A stretch of 64,000 nucleotides of DNA from Streptomyces sp. M41(2017) (lineage in GTDB: Bacteria > Actinomycetota > Actinomycetes > Streptomycetales > Streptomycetaceae): contig NZ_MWFK01000001.1 in the NCBI RefSeq assembly GCF_002078175.1, positions 2,108,001-2,172,000 on the forward strand, read 5' to 3'. The position numbers were made by a program, and so were the translations under genes. Positions 14,388-22,578 of the stretch are shown piece by piece; position 1 is the first letter of the stretch; the number at the start of each line of letters is the position of its first letter. The notes below the pieces were generated by a model. It saw nothing but the letters and a program-made list of their open reading frames with translations, did not search any database and was not told the origin of the DNA.

Positions 14388-15860
14388 ATGGGGGTGCGCA
14401 CGGAGAGCCGGCGTGCGAGAACGTGGCACGGCCGGGTTTTCGCGGCCGTGGCGGCCGTCGCTCTGTGCGGGGCGCTCACCCCCGCCGGCTGGGCCGCGGA
14501 CGGGACGCCGAGCCCGTACGCCTTCGCCGAGGCCGCCACCGTTGTACGGGGTGCCGAGGGAACCACCGACTCCGCGCGACTTGAGGCGGGCCACACTTAC
14601 AAGAGCTCCATAGAGCCCTCCGGACGGGGCGGCAGGCTCTACTACCGTCTCGAACTCGACGCCGCGTCCACCGCGTACGTGTCCGCCACGGCCGTTCCCC
14701 GGGCCGGTGCGAGGGTCGCGTACTCGGACGGGCTCAAGGTCTCTCTGCAGGACGGCAACGGCCGCAACTGTTCCCCCTCCGGCAGTGCCCACTTCGGCGC
14801 CACCCAGAGCCCGCACCCCATCGCGGCATGGGCGGCGCGGGAGACGGGAGGCAAGCAGTACGCCTGCCAGACCGCCGGGACGTACTACGCGGTCGTCGAG
14901 CGCAGCGGCGCGGGCCCTTCGAAGGCCTCCCCGGGAGCTACGCCGGGAGGGACCGCGGATCCGAAGAGCTCGGCCTCGCGGGTGTGGGACCTGGAGATCG
15001 GCTACGTGTCGGAGCCGGGTCTGAAGGAGGCGCGCTCCACCACCGCGCCGGAGACCTGGGACTCCGCGACCCCCGAAGCCCTCGCGGGCACTCCACGGCA
15101 CCGCGACGGCGGAGCCGGCTTCAGCACCGCGACCACCCTCGGACAGGGCGTCTGGCGGGACGGCATCAGTCCCGGACAGACCCGGTTCTACAAGGTTCCG
15201 GTCGGCTGGGGGCAGCAGTTCTCCGCCACCGCCGACCTGGGCAGTTCGAGCGGTGGCGACGGTTACGTCGGCACCGCCCTCGCCCTGTCCCTCTACAACC
15301 CGGTCCGCGGCTTCGTCGACGACGTCGGCTCCGGATACGACGGCAGGCAGCGATCCGCCGTGCTCGCCGCCGTTCCTCCGGTCGCCTACGAGAACCGCTA
15401 CGCGCTCAGCGACCGCATGAGCGGTATGCGGTTCGCCGGCTCCTACTACCTCGTGGTCCATCTCGCCGCGCAGGTCGCCGACCGGTTCGGCGACGGCCCG
15501 CTCGGGCTGACGCTGCGGGTCCGTGTGGCCGGAGCGGCGCGGTCAGGGCCTGCCTACGCGGGGCGGCCCCTGCCGCATGACGTGTTCGACGTGGCGGTGG
15601 GCGCCGACGGCACGGCGGGTGGTTCGACGGGCATGGGGAACGGCGCGGGCCGCGTCACGACCATGAAGCTGCTGGCGGTGGGCGGCATCGGTCTCGGGAG
15701 CCTGCTGGTGCTGACGCTCGGAGCATGGACCGTGGCCGCACGACGGCGGCGGCCGATACGGGCTCCCTGGCCGGTATCGGCGGAGGCGGAGACCGTTCCG
15801 GCTCCCCTGCCCGCACCCGAGCCCGCGCCGTGGGACCACGGCGCACCACGGAGCTGGTGA
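14388..15860 (+). CDS. Hypothetical secreted, C-terminally membrane-anchored protein
   Basis: 490 residues. The ATG at 14388 follows ACGAGGGG; the adjacent GTG at 14385 is equally possible. Seen: a Sec signal peptide (Arg-rich start, then VFAAVAAVALCGALTPAGWA), a large extracellular region (about 35-415) rich in Gly, Ser, Tyr and Asp with two cysteines (NGRNCSPSG, KQYACQTAG) likely to form a disulphide, then one membrane helix (LLAVGGIGLGSLLVLTLGAW) and a basic, Pro-rich cytoplasmic tail. The layout is like the ectodomain of actinobacterial envelope proteins, but I recognise no named domain. It stands alone, convergent with the kinase gene. Confidence 0.7.
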   Translation: MGVRTESRRARTWHGRVFAAVAAVALCGALTPAGWAADGTPSPYAFAEAATVVRGAEGTTDSARLEAGHTYKSSIEPSGRGGRLYYRLELDAASTAYVSATAVPRAGARVAYSDGLKVSLQDGNGRNCSPSGSAHFGATQSPHPIAAWAARETGGKQYACQTAGTYYAVVERSGAGPSKASPGATPGGTADPKSSASRVWDLEIGYVSEPGLKEARSTTAPETWDSATPEALAGTPRHRDGGAGFSTATTLGQGVWRDGISPGQTRFYKVPVGWGQQFSATADLGSSSGGDGYVGTALALSLYNPVRGFVDDVGSGYDGRQRSAVLAAVPPVAYENRYALSDRMSGMRFAGSYYLVVHLAAQVADRFGDGPLGLTLRVRVAGAARSGPAYAGRPLPHDVFDVAVGADGTAGGSTGMGNGAGRVTTMKLLAVGGIGLGSLLVLTLGAWTVAARRRRPIRAPWPVSAEAETVPAPLPAPEPAPWDHGAPRSW

Positions 15861-15863
15861 CGC

Positions 15864-15881
15864 GCTCTCTGCGGGGAGAGC
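15864..15881. terminator. Small hairpin between convergent genes
   Basis: GCTCTC (15864-15869) and GAGAGC (15876-15881) form a short stem between the stops of the secreted protein and the kinase. It is a weak candidate. Confidence 0.35.
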
Positions 15882-15951
15882 TGTCGGCTGACGCGCTCCG
15901 CGGGGAGAGGAGCAAGGCGCCGTGCCCGGGCTGTCCGAGCCGGGTCCGTCC

Positions 15952-17754
15952 TCAGATCTGACTGAGTGCCCAGAACCCCACCGCGAAGCAGGCCAGTGCC
16001 AGGACCAGCATCGGGACCGCGATCTTCGCCGGCGGTCCCGGACGCGGTCGTGCCCGCCTTCCCCGGTGCCCGGGCGCCGCCGCTGCCGGAAGTGAGGCCT
16101 GTGGAAGCGGAACCTGGGCGGATCGAGCGGTGTATGAAGCAGTAGGGGCGTACGCGTGGTGCTGCATGGCGGCGGCTGGAGGCTCGGGGCGGTGGGGGAA
16201 CGACGTATGCGGAGTCGGAGCCGGGGTGGGCTCCGATCCCGGGGGAACGGGCTGAACGACCGCCGGCGGCGACAGCGGTGGCAGCGGGACCGAGGCGGGG
16301 GGAGTGGGCGTCTCGGTCGCGCTTCCGGACTCGTGCGCCGGGGGCTGAGGGGGTGTGTAAGGGGGTTCGGCCTGCGGCCGGGGCAGAGCCTGTGGGTTTG
16401 CCTGCTGTCGTGGCGTCGAGTCGGCCATATCGGTGGGCCTCGGCGGCGGCAAGTGGAAGCTGCCGGTGTCGGACATCGAGGAGTGCGGGGAGGGAGCGTG
16501 ATCCGATCGCCCCGGACTGCCGACGCCGGACTCCGGAAGGCTTGGCGCGTCCTCGTCGGTGACGTCGTCGGCGGTCCCGTCCGCGGCGACTCCGGCTGGG
16601 GGGACCGGGTCTGCGGGGGACGAGCCATCGGTGCCGAGGTCGGCGCCGGGGTCGCCGTCCGTGTGGGCACCCGACAGGAGGCCGCTGTCGTCACCCCACA
16701 GGGAGCCCGTACCGGTACCCGGGCGAGAAGGGACCCTGTCCGACGCTCTGTCCGCGCCGCCGCCGGGACTGTTGTCCGAGCCGGGGCCGAGATGCGCCGC
16801 CGTGCTGTCCGGGTGCCCGGGGGAGAACAGGGCCGCCGCGTTCCCGTCCGGCGTCGCCGACGTCGGCCCGTTTCCGAAGGGCCCCTCCGGTCCGAATCCC
16901 ATCGGCAGCGGACCGAGTTGGTCGAACACCTCGATGAGTTCGTCGTCCGGCCCGGGTTCCGGGAGCAGTTCGGCGGCCGCGGCAAGTGCCTTGCGCGCCC
17001 CGGTGGCGGTGCGGAAGCGGGCCTGTGGATCCGGTTGGAGGAGGGTCGCCACCACCTGCCACAAGGGCTCGGGTATGCCCCGGGGGGCGGGCGGTGTGCC
17101 GTGCTCGGCGAAGTACTCGATCAGCGCCTTGGCGTCCGGCCTGGCGCCTTCCAGGAGGTAGAGGGCGACCAGGCCCACGGCGAACAGGTCCGCGGGGAAG
17201 TCGGGCTCGGATCCCAGCATCTGTTCGGGAGCGAAGTAACCGGGCGTCCCCACCACGTAGTTGGTCTCGGTGAGCCGGGGCTCACCGAGCCGCATCGCGA
17301 TGCCGAAGTCGGACAGCCGCAGCCGCGGCCGGGCGGTGCCGGTGGCTTCGAGGAGCACGTTGGCGGGCTTGATGTCGCGGTGCACGACCCCTTCCGCGTG
17401 CACGGCCGCGAGGCCCGCGAGGAGTTGGTCGACCAGCGTGCGGACGAAGACCGGAGGCAACGGCCCGTAGTCGTTGACCAGGTGCACCAAGGAGCCTCCG
17501 GCGACCAGGTCCATGGTGAACAGGACCTTGTCGTCGTCGGCCGCCCAGCTCGCGGGAGCCAGCACGTGCGGATGATCGATCCGCAGGGCCTGCTCCCGTA
17601 CGAAGCGCAACAGGGCGTGCGCGTCGCTCTGTTGGAGCACCTTGGCGGCGACATAGCGGCGTCGCCGGTGGTCCCAGGCGCGCCAGACGGCGCCGACTCC
17701 CCCGCGTCCGATCGGGTCGACCAGTTCGTACCGGCCTGCGAAGACCTCACCCAT
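15952..17754 (-). CDS. Membrane-anchored serine/threonine protein kinase
   Basis: 600 residues. The ATG at 17754 has AGGGGAG upstream and the protein starts MGEVFAGRYELVDPIG; the longer open frame would run into the next gene's tail. Kinase domain about 10-265: glycine loop GRGGVGAVW, lysine in AAKVL, catalytic HRDIKPANVLLE, DFG in LSDFGIAM, and GTPGYFAPEQ. A long Pro/Ser/Asp-rich linker follows (about 270-570), then one C-terminal membrane helix (IAVPMLVLALACFAVGFWAL) that leaves almost nothing outside. It has no PASTA or other sensor domain, so input must come from the linker or a partner. The HTH gene immediately upstream on the same strand is a candidate partner. Confidence 0.9.
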   Translation of the reverse strand: MGEVFAGRYELVDPIGRGGVGAVWRAWDHRRRRYVAAKVLQQSDAHALLRFVREQALRIDHPHVLAPASWAADDDKVLFTMDLVAGGSLVHLVNDYGPLPPVFVRTLVDQLLAGLAAVHAEGVVHRDIKPANVLLEATGTARPRLRLSDFGIAMRLGEPRLTETNYVVGTPGYFAPEQMLGSEPDFPADLFAVGLVALYLLEGARPDAKALIEYFAEHGTPPAPRGIPEPLWQVVATLLQPDPQARFRTATGARKALAAAAELLPEPGPDDELIEVFDQLGPLPMGFGPEGPFGNGPTSATPDGNAAALFSPGHPDSTAAHLGPGSDNSPGGGADRASDRVPSRPGTGTGSLWGDDSGLLSGAHTDGDPGADLGTDGSSPADPVPPAGVAADGTADDVTDEDAPSLPESGVGSPGRSDHAPSPHSSMSDTGSFHLPPPRPTDMADSTPRQQANPQALPRPQAEPPYTPPQPPAHESGSATETPTPPASVPLPPLSPPAVVQPVPPGSEPTPAPTPHTSFPHRPEPPAAAMQHHAYAPTASYTARSAQVPLPQASLPAAAAPGHRGRRARPRPGPPAKIAVPMLVLALACFAVGFWALSQI

Positions 17755-17884
17755 GGTCGTGCGTCGCTCCCCTTCGGCGGTCGCTCCGGAGACCTCTTCC
17801 GAGGTGCCCGGCTGCCTGACGTGCGGCGGCTGGAAGGTCCTGCGGGCCTTCGGTGGCCGGAAGTTCGGCGGCCGGGCGGCCTGC

Positions 17885-18433
17885 TCAGTTCTGGTGGGAC
17901 TGGTAGTGCGCGACAGCGTCCGAGGTGCGGCCGGCGCCGTAGACCCGGAGGAACTCTGCCAGTTCCGGATGGGTCGGGGCGAGGGTGTCCGCCGCGTCGA
18001 TGATGTCCCCCGCGGCGGCGACCGACCGCAGCAGGGACTGGATCTCACGGACCACACGCTTGACCGTCGGGGCGCCCGAACTGGTCGTGGACTGCGTGGT
18101 GTTGCTGAGCACCGATCCCCCCTGGGACTTCTTGATCTCGTCCATCCGCTCGGTCGCCTCGGCGGCGCTGACGCTGCCGTCGGCGACCTGGCCCGCCAGA
18201 TCCTGCAGGAGCTGAACGCGCTGGACCACCGCGGGATTGCCGATCTTGGCCCGCTGGCCGCTCATCAGCTGCGACAGCATCGGTGCGGAGAGGCCCAGCA
18301 CCCCGGCGAGGCGGGCCTGGTTCAGGCCCAGGTCCTCTATGAGCCTACGGAAGAGCGCCCCCAGCGGCTCCCCGTACCAGTTCCGCTGCAGCTCCCGGGC
18401 TCTCGCGGTTGCTTCCTGCTGTGCGGCGTCCAT
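17885..18433 (-). CDS. Helix-turn-helix DNA-binding protein
   Basis: 182 residues from the ATG at 18433 (GGGGAG upstream). An HTH lies at about 25-75: LGLNQARLAGVLGLSAPMLS reads as a Cro/XRE-type turn with recognition helix. The C-terminal half is helical, with MDEIKKSQG, a Ser/Thr-rich linker (SNTTQSTTSSG), and a helical end near AGDIIDAADTLAPTHPELAEF. The Ser/Thr linker could be a phosphorylation site for the kinase encoded 130 bases downstream on the same strand, which is inference from position. No operator was identified. Confidence 0.8.
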   Translation of the reverse strand: MDAAQQEATARARELQRNWYGEPLGALFRRLIEDLGLNQARLAGVLGLSAPMLSQLMSGQRAKIGNPAVVQRVQLLQDLAGQVADGSVSAAEATERMDEIKKSQGGSVLSNTTQSTTSSGAPTVKRVVREIQSLLRSVAAAGDIIDAADTLAPTHPELAEFLRVYGAGRTSDAVAHYQSHQN

Positions 18434-18615
18434 TGCGTCTCCCCATCGCTTCCCCAAGTACCGCGGTTCGCTGTCGCGAACCACGTCGAGCATCTTACGG
18501 AGAGTGGTCGTCCACGGGGACCCCCAATCTTTTTGCGAGATCCCGGGGGTGACCCGGTACTCTGGTCTGCGGCGCCCGTCGGCAGGTGGTTCCTGTGGCT
18601 GGACGCTTCTTTTTC

Positions 18616-18688
18616 GGGGCCTTAGCTCAGTTGGTAGAGCGCTGTCTTTGCATGGCAGATGTCAGGGGTTCGACTCCCCTAGGCTCCA
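18616..18688 (+). tRNA. tRNA-Ala (anticodon TGC)
   Basis: A 73-base cloverleaf: acceptor GGGGCCT with AGGCTCC (one G-T pair), D arm AGCTCAGTTGGTAGAGC, anticodon TGC at 18649-18651, T arm GGTTCGACT, discriminator A at 18688, and no encoded CCA. A possible -10 TACTCT is at 18558-18563. Confidence 0.97.
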
Positions 18689-18696
18689 CAACCCGG

Positions 18697-18730
18697 ACCG
18701 GCCAGACGCCCTCAGTGGCGACTGGCCGGT
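18697..18730 (+). terminator. Terminator of tRNA-Ala
   Basis: ACCGGCCAG (18697-18705) and CTGGCCGGT (18722-18730), with an extra inner CGCC/GGCG pairing, followed by TCTTT. Confidence 0.82.
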
Positions 18731-19094
18731 TCTTTGCATGTCCGGCTTTCGCCGACCCGTGCCGGGGCGTCGTGAAGCGCCTTCCGGGTGAGATCCGGGT
18801 CAGAGAAGGCCGCCGGTGAACTGCGTCACGCCAGTTCTCTTTGCAGTCGTTGCATTTCTTTGCGCAAACATGGACTGGGAGAGAGGTGCTCGGCGTGACC
18901 GTGCGGGCCCTGGTGGCGACCTCTCGGTCGCGTGGGCGGAGTTCGAGCCCCTGTGTGAGCTGGTGTGCAACCGGTCGCGTAGCCGTGTGGGTGCAGCCCG
19001 TCAACAACATCTCCACGGATGCTGCACACGAAGAGCGTTGCAAACGTCATCGGGATCGGGGCGGGTAAACGGAGCCGCGCGAGACCCGGCGGGT
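18731..19094. other. Spacer without recognisable genes
   Basis: About 360 bases between the tRNA-Ala terminator and the parS-like site. Frames through it on both strands lack start signals and recognisable products. I see nothing functional here. Confidence 0.4.
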
Positions 19095-19108
19095 GTTCCA
19101 CGTGAAAC
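19095..19108. promoter_or_regulatory. parS-like centromere site
   Basis: GTTCCACGTGAAAC differs by one base from the canonical ParB site GTTTCACGTGAAAC. Streptomyces chromosomes carry many parS copies clustered around oriC, some with single changes. This copy directly abuts, and shares two bases with, the hairpin at 19107-19156. Confidence 0.8.
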
Positions 19109-19156
19109 ATCGCCGCGGGGCAGGAGACCCTCAAGTCTCCTGCCCCGCGGCGATGT
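19107..19156 (-). terminator. 22-bp perfect hairpin, terminator of the DUF5324 gene
   Basis: The arms 19107-19128 and 19135-19156 are perfectly complementary over 22 bases around a 6-base loop. The hairpin begins 16 bases downstream of the DUF5324 stop and, read on the minus strand, is followed by TTTC. The distal arm runs into the parS-like palindrome. Confidence 0.85.
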
Positions 19157-19172
19157 TGTCAGTCGGTCGGGC

Positions 19173-19874
19173 TCAGCGCAGGTCGTCGCGCTCAGCCGCG
19201 TCCTCCTGTGCTTCCTTGATCTGGACCTCGGGGTCCAGGTCGGACTGGCCGCTGCCGTCGACCGACGTCAGGCGCCCGGTCTCGGGAACCTCGGTCGCGG
19301 CCGGCGGTTCGACCAGCCAGTCGGGGTTGGCCTGCTTGTCCCACCACTTCCAGGCGGCGAAAGCGCCGCCCGCCAGGATCCCCAGTACGGCCAGTCCCTT
19401 AACGAGACGGCCGGTCCTCGCCCGCCGCTCGTGCTTGCGGACCAGCTTCTGGATCTCCTTCGGTGATACCTGGCCGCGCAGCGCGGCGATGGCCGCCGCA
19501 CCACGGGACGCGGCCTCCTCGCCGACGGGCTGGGCGGCTGCCACCGCCTGCTCGATCTTCGGCTTGGAATAGACGGCGGCCTGGCGGGCCGCCTTCCGGG
19601 TGCGTACAGCTGCCTCCTGGGCAGCCTGGTCGACCTTCGGCGGAACGTGCGTGCGGGCCTGCTCAATGCGCGGCGCGAGATGGGCGTCGTACTGCACGCG
19701 GGCCTGCTCGGCGGCCTGCGACACTTTCGGCGCCAGCCGTACGCGTGCTTCGGTCGCGTAGTAAGCAGCCCTGTCCTTGGCGGTGTCGGCGTAAGGCGCC
19801 ACCACTTCCGCGGCGTGCAGCACGCTGTCCTTCGCCGAGCCGGTCGCGGCGCGCACGCTGTCGATGCGGGTCAC
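19173..19874 (-). CDS. DUF5324 family protein
   Basis: 233 residues from the GTG at 19874, preceded by GAGGAGGAGG. The first 150 residues are Ala/Lys/Gln/Arg-rich and helical, with repeats of the kind 'ARxxxAPKVxQAAxxA' (KVSQAAEQA, KVDQAAQEA, KIEQAVAAA), suggesting an extended amphipathic or coiled-coil stalk. A membrane helix follows (GLAVLGILAGGAFAAWKWW, about 175-193) and then an acidic tail. The family is Streptomyces-specific and of unknown function. The repeated stalk resembles apolipoprotein-like or LEA-like helices rather than an enzyme. Confidence 0.75.
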   Translation of the reverse strand: MTRIDSVRAATGSAKDSVLHAAEVVAPYADTAKDRAAYYATEARVRLAPKVSQAAEQARVQYDAHLAPRIEQARTHVPPKVDQAAQEAAVRTRKAARQAAVYSKPKIEQAVAAAQPVGEEAASRGAAAIAALRGQVSPKEIQKLVRKHERRARTGRLVKGLAVLGILAGGAFAAWKWWDKQANPDWLVEPPAATEVPETGRLTSVDGSGQSDLDPEVQIKEAQEDAAERDDLR

Positions 19875-20268
19875 GGGTTTCCTCCTCCTCGGTGGCGTAC
19901 GTCGGGGGTTCGGGTACCCCCAAAGACACACAGTTCACCTTTCCACCCCTACGGGGATCATGCCCGCCTGACAGGGCCGGGGCATGTGAGGACGGGCATC
20001 CGGGTCACGGGTGGTTGAGTCCCGGGGAGACGGACCCGCCTCGGTCGGTCAGGTGTCGATCACATGAGATAGCGGAAAAATACGGGCAACGGGAGCTTGT
20101 CGTCGACAATGCCACGGATCGGCGCCCCTCGCCCCCGTCCCGGAGGTACTCGGCCTGTTTTCTCCAAGCCCGTTGCGCGGATGCCCGCCCGACGGTGGCG
20201 GACGGGCGTCCGGGGTCCCTGTCCGTGCGAGGATCGGTCAGTCAAAAGAAGGCAACGGAAGGCAGATC
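19875..20268. other. Divergent spacer between the DUF5324 gene and the cyclophilin gene
   Basis: About 394 bases. It must hold the two divergent promoters, but I could not assign hexamers with confidence. No gene is visible. Confidence 0.35.
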
Positions 20269-20802
20269 GTGGCCGAGCAGCTTTACGCCACCCTGAAGAC
20301 CAACCAAGGCGACATCGAGATCCGGCTCCTGCCGAACCACGCGCCCAAGACGGTCCGGAACTTCGTCGAGCTCGCCAAGGGTGAGCGTGAGTGGGTCAAC
20401 CCGGAGACGGGTGCGAAGTCGACCGACAAGCTGTACGACGGCACGGTCTTCCACCGGGTGATCAGCGGCTTCATGATCCAGGGCGGCGACCCCCTCGGCA
20501 ACGGCACCGGTGGCCCCGGCTACCAGTTCGAGGACGAGTTCCACCCGGACCTGTCCTTCAACAAGCCCTACCTGCTCGCCATGGCCAACGCCGGCCCGGG
20601 CACCAACGGCTCGCAGTTCTTCATCACCGTCTCCCCGACGGCCTGGCTGACGCGCAAGCACACGATCTTCGGCGAGATCACGGACGCGGCCAGCCAGAAG
20701 GTCGTGGACACCATCGCAGCCGCTCAGACCAATCCGCGCACAGATCGCCCGGTCAACGACGTCGTCATCGAGTCGGTCGTCGTCGAGACGCGCGAAGGCT
20801 GA
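20269..20802 (+). CDS. ppiA: Cyclophilin-type peptidyl-prolyl cis-trans isomerase
   Basis: Catalyses proline isomerisation during folding. 177 residues from the GTG at 20269 (GGAAGG upstream); no signal peptide, so it is cytoplasmic. The cyclophilin fold runs throughout: active-site FHRVISGFMIQGGD (about 62-75) with the catalytic Arg, GNGTGGPGY, MANAGPGTNGSQFFIT (about 104-119), and the ligand-contacting Trp and His in AWLTRKHTIFGE. It is a single gene with its own promoter region. Confidence 0.95.
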   Translation: MAEQLYATLKTNQGDIEIRLLPNHAPKTVRNFVELAKGEREWVNPETGAKSTDKLYDGTVFHRVISGFMIQGGDPLGNGTGGPGYQFEDEFHPDLSFNKPYLLAMANAGPGTNGSQFFITVSPTAWLTRKHTIFGEITDAASQKVVDTIAAAQTNPRTDRPVNDVVIESVVVETREG

Positions 20803-20980
20803 GCCGGCCGAACCCGAGCCGTCAGGCGCGAGGGCCCGGAGCAGGACAGCCCCGGCTTCGACCGCGCAGGCGGGGAACCAAACGCCCCGTTCATCCGTAA
20901 GGATGGACGGGGCGGCGCGTTGTGCGCACGAACCCGTGGTGAGCGTGTGCGAGCCGCCGTACGGAGATGGAGGGGACCCC

Positions 20981-21892
20981 ATGGACCAGCCGCCCGGCAG
21001 CCCGCAGGGGCCGCGGGACCAGGGATCGCAGGAAGCCCACGACCTGCCGACCTGCTACCGGCACCCGGACCGTGAGACAGGTGTGCGCTGCACCCGCTGC
21101 GAGCGTCCGATCTGCCCCGAATGCATGGTCAGCGCCTCCGTCGGATTCCAGTGCCCCGATTGCATCCGCGGCGGCTCGGGCACGGGCCACGCGCCCACGG
21201 CCACACAGCCCCGGACCATCGCGGGTGGCACGGTCGCGCGGGATCCACGGCTCGTGACCAAGGTACTGATCGGGCTCAACGTGGCGTTGTTCGCCGTGCA
21301 GCTCGCGGTGGGGGATGCCTTCACCGAACGGTTCACCCTCTTCGGGCGCGCGTTCCTCAACGGTGAGATTCAGGGCGTGGCCGAGGGCCAGTGGTACCGG
21401 ATGCTGACCTCGATGTTCCTGCACGAGCCCAGCAACTTCATGCACATCGTCTTCAACATGCTCAGCCTGTGGTGGCTCGGCGGGCCTCTGGAGGCGGCCC
21501 TGGGCCGCGCCCGCTATCTCGCCCTCTACTTCATCTCGGGACTGGCGGGCAGTGCCCTCTGCTATCTGCTCGCCGCGCCCAACCAGCCGTCGCTCGGCGC
21601 CTCGGGCGCGATCTTCGGCCTGTTCGGCGCCACGGCCGTTTTGATGCGCCGGCTCAACTACGACATGCGACCGGTGATCGCCCTCCTGGTGATCAACCTG
21701 ATCTTCACCTTCGGCTGGAGCGGTATCGCCTGGCAGGCGCACATCGGCGGTCTGGTGGCCGGCGTGGTGGTCGGATACGCGATGGTGCACGCGCCGCGCG
21801 AGCGGAGGAACCTCGTCCAGTACGGGGTGTGCGCACTCTTCCTGGTGGTCGTCGTGGGGACGACCCTGCTCAGGACCGCTCAGCTCACCTGA
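20981..21892 (+). CDS. Rhomboid family intramembrane serine protease with N-terminal zinc-finger-like region
   Basis: 303 residues; the ATG at 20981 has GGAGGGG 5 bases upstream. Residues about 20-65 carry a B-box-like cysteine and histidine cluster (CYRHPDRETGVRCTRCERPICPECM and CPDC) that could bind zinc and lies on the cytoplasmic side. The rhomboid core follows with six to seven membrane helices: HIVFNMLSLWWLG, catalytic serine in GASGAIFGLFG, and catalytic histidine in WQAHIGGLVAG. Substrate unknown. The stop codon is inside a 10-bp inverted repeat. Confidence 0.92.
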   Translation: MDQPPGSPQGPRDQGSQEAHDLPTCYRHPDRETGVRCTRCERPICPECMVSASVGFQCPDCIRGGSGTGHAPTATQPRTIAGGTVARDPRLVTKVLIGLNVALFAVQLAVGDAFTERFTLFGRAFLNGEIQGVAEGQWYRMLTSMFLHEPSNFMHIVFNMLSLWWLGGPLEAALGRARYLALYFISGLAGSALCYLLAAPNQPSLGASGAIFGLFGATAVLMRRLNYDMRPVIALLVINLIFTFGWSGIAWQAHIGGLVAGVVVGYAMVHAPRERRNLVQYGVCALFLVVVVGTTLLRTAQLT

Positions 21893-21914
21893 GGGCGCCC
21901 TCGGCTCAGGTGAG
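21884..21914 (+). terminator. Inverted repeat at the end of the rhomboid gene
   Basis: CTCACCTGAG (21884-21893) and CTCAGGTGAG (21905-21914) are perfectly complementary; the first arm contains the stop codon. No T run. Confidence 0.55.
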
Positions 21915-21922
21915 GCGTGATG

Positions 21923-22134
21923 TTGTCCACAGACCGTGGCGGATCTTGTGCACGCTGTGCGGGAACAGCTGTGCCCCCTGTCACTGACCTGAGTTTCCGC
22001 AGGTCGGACAGGGGGCGAACAGGTTTCCGGATCCCGGTAGGTCAGTCACACCGGCGTCAACCGCTGATGAGTTATCCACAGATCGTCTTTCTTTTCCACC
22101 TGTGGACAACTGCTGTGGATAACTCAGTGGATAG
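21923..22134. promoter_or_regulatory. DnaA-box cluster in a convergent intergenic region
   Basis: Six DnaA-box-like 9-mers: TTGTCCACA 21923-21931 (9/9), TTATCCACA 22072-22080, TTTTCCACC 22092-22100, TGTGGACAA 22101-22109 (9/9, reverse), TGTGGATAA 22114-22122 (reverse) and AGTGGATAG 22126-22134 (reverse). Five lie within 63 bases, two of them back to back. The neighbours converge on it, so it is not a promoter. This makes it a candidate DnaA-titrating or replication-control site. Confidence 0.8.
21973..22016 (-). terminator. Long two-part hairpin, probable crgA terminator
   Basis: Outer stem GCCCCCTGTC (21973-21982) with GACAGGGGGC (22007-22016); inner stem GACCTG (21986-21991) with CAGGTC (22000-22005); 8-base loop. 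It stands between the first DnaA box and the other five. Confidence 0.65.
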
Positions 22135-22181
22135 CCGTGGGCAGAGCTGGTGCCCGACTGCTCACCTGTGCGTGGAAGCAG

Positions 22182-22436
22182 TCACTTCCACTGCGTGGAG
22201 ACACCGAACCCGGCAGCGATGAAGCCGAAACCGACCACGATGTTCCAGTTGTCGAGCGCGTCGATCGGCAGGGATCCGTCTGTCACGTAGAAGACGACGA
22301 TCCAGGCGAGGCCGATGAGGAACATGGCCAGCATGACCGGGGCGACCCAGGTGTTGCTGGTCAGCTTGATGGTGGACGCCTGCTTCGCCGGGGGCGGCGT
22401 GTAGTCGGCCTTCTTGCGGATACGTGACTTCGGCAC
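22182..22436 (-). CDS. crgA: Cell division protein CrgA
   Basis: 84 residues, the expected size for Streptomyces CrgA. The GTG at 22436 is chosen because AGGAGA precedes it and the protein then starts [16 protein letters not shown], the conserved N-terminus. Two membrane helices ([21 protein letters not shown] and [19 protein letters not shown]). CrgA coordinates growth and septation; in Streptomyces it affects Z-ring formation in aerial hyphae, and in mycobacteria it binds division and wall-synthesis proteins. It is divergent from the DUF881 gene. Confidence 0.95.
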   Translation of the reverse strand: MPKSRIRKKADYTPPPAKQASTIKLTSNTWVAPVMLAMFLIGLAWIVVFYVTDGSLPIDALDNWNIVVGFGFIAAGFGVSTQWK

Positions 22437-22578
22437 GAGGGTCTCTCCTGTCGATGCGCTGCGTGGCCGCGCAGGGAACTGGGGCGGGCTCCGGGGCAGC
22501 GTACAAGGGGACACTGAGTGCTCCCCCGGGCGTCCGTTAGCGTAGTGCTTCCGCGGCGCCTAAGGAGATAAGGGTACG

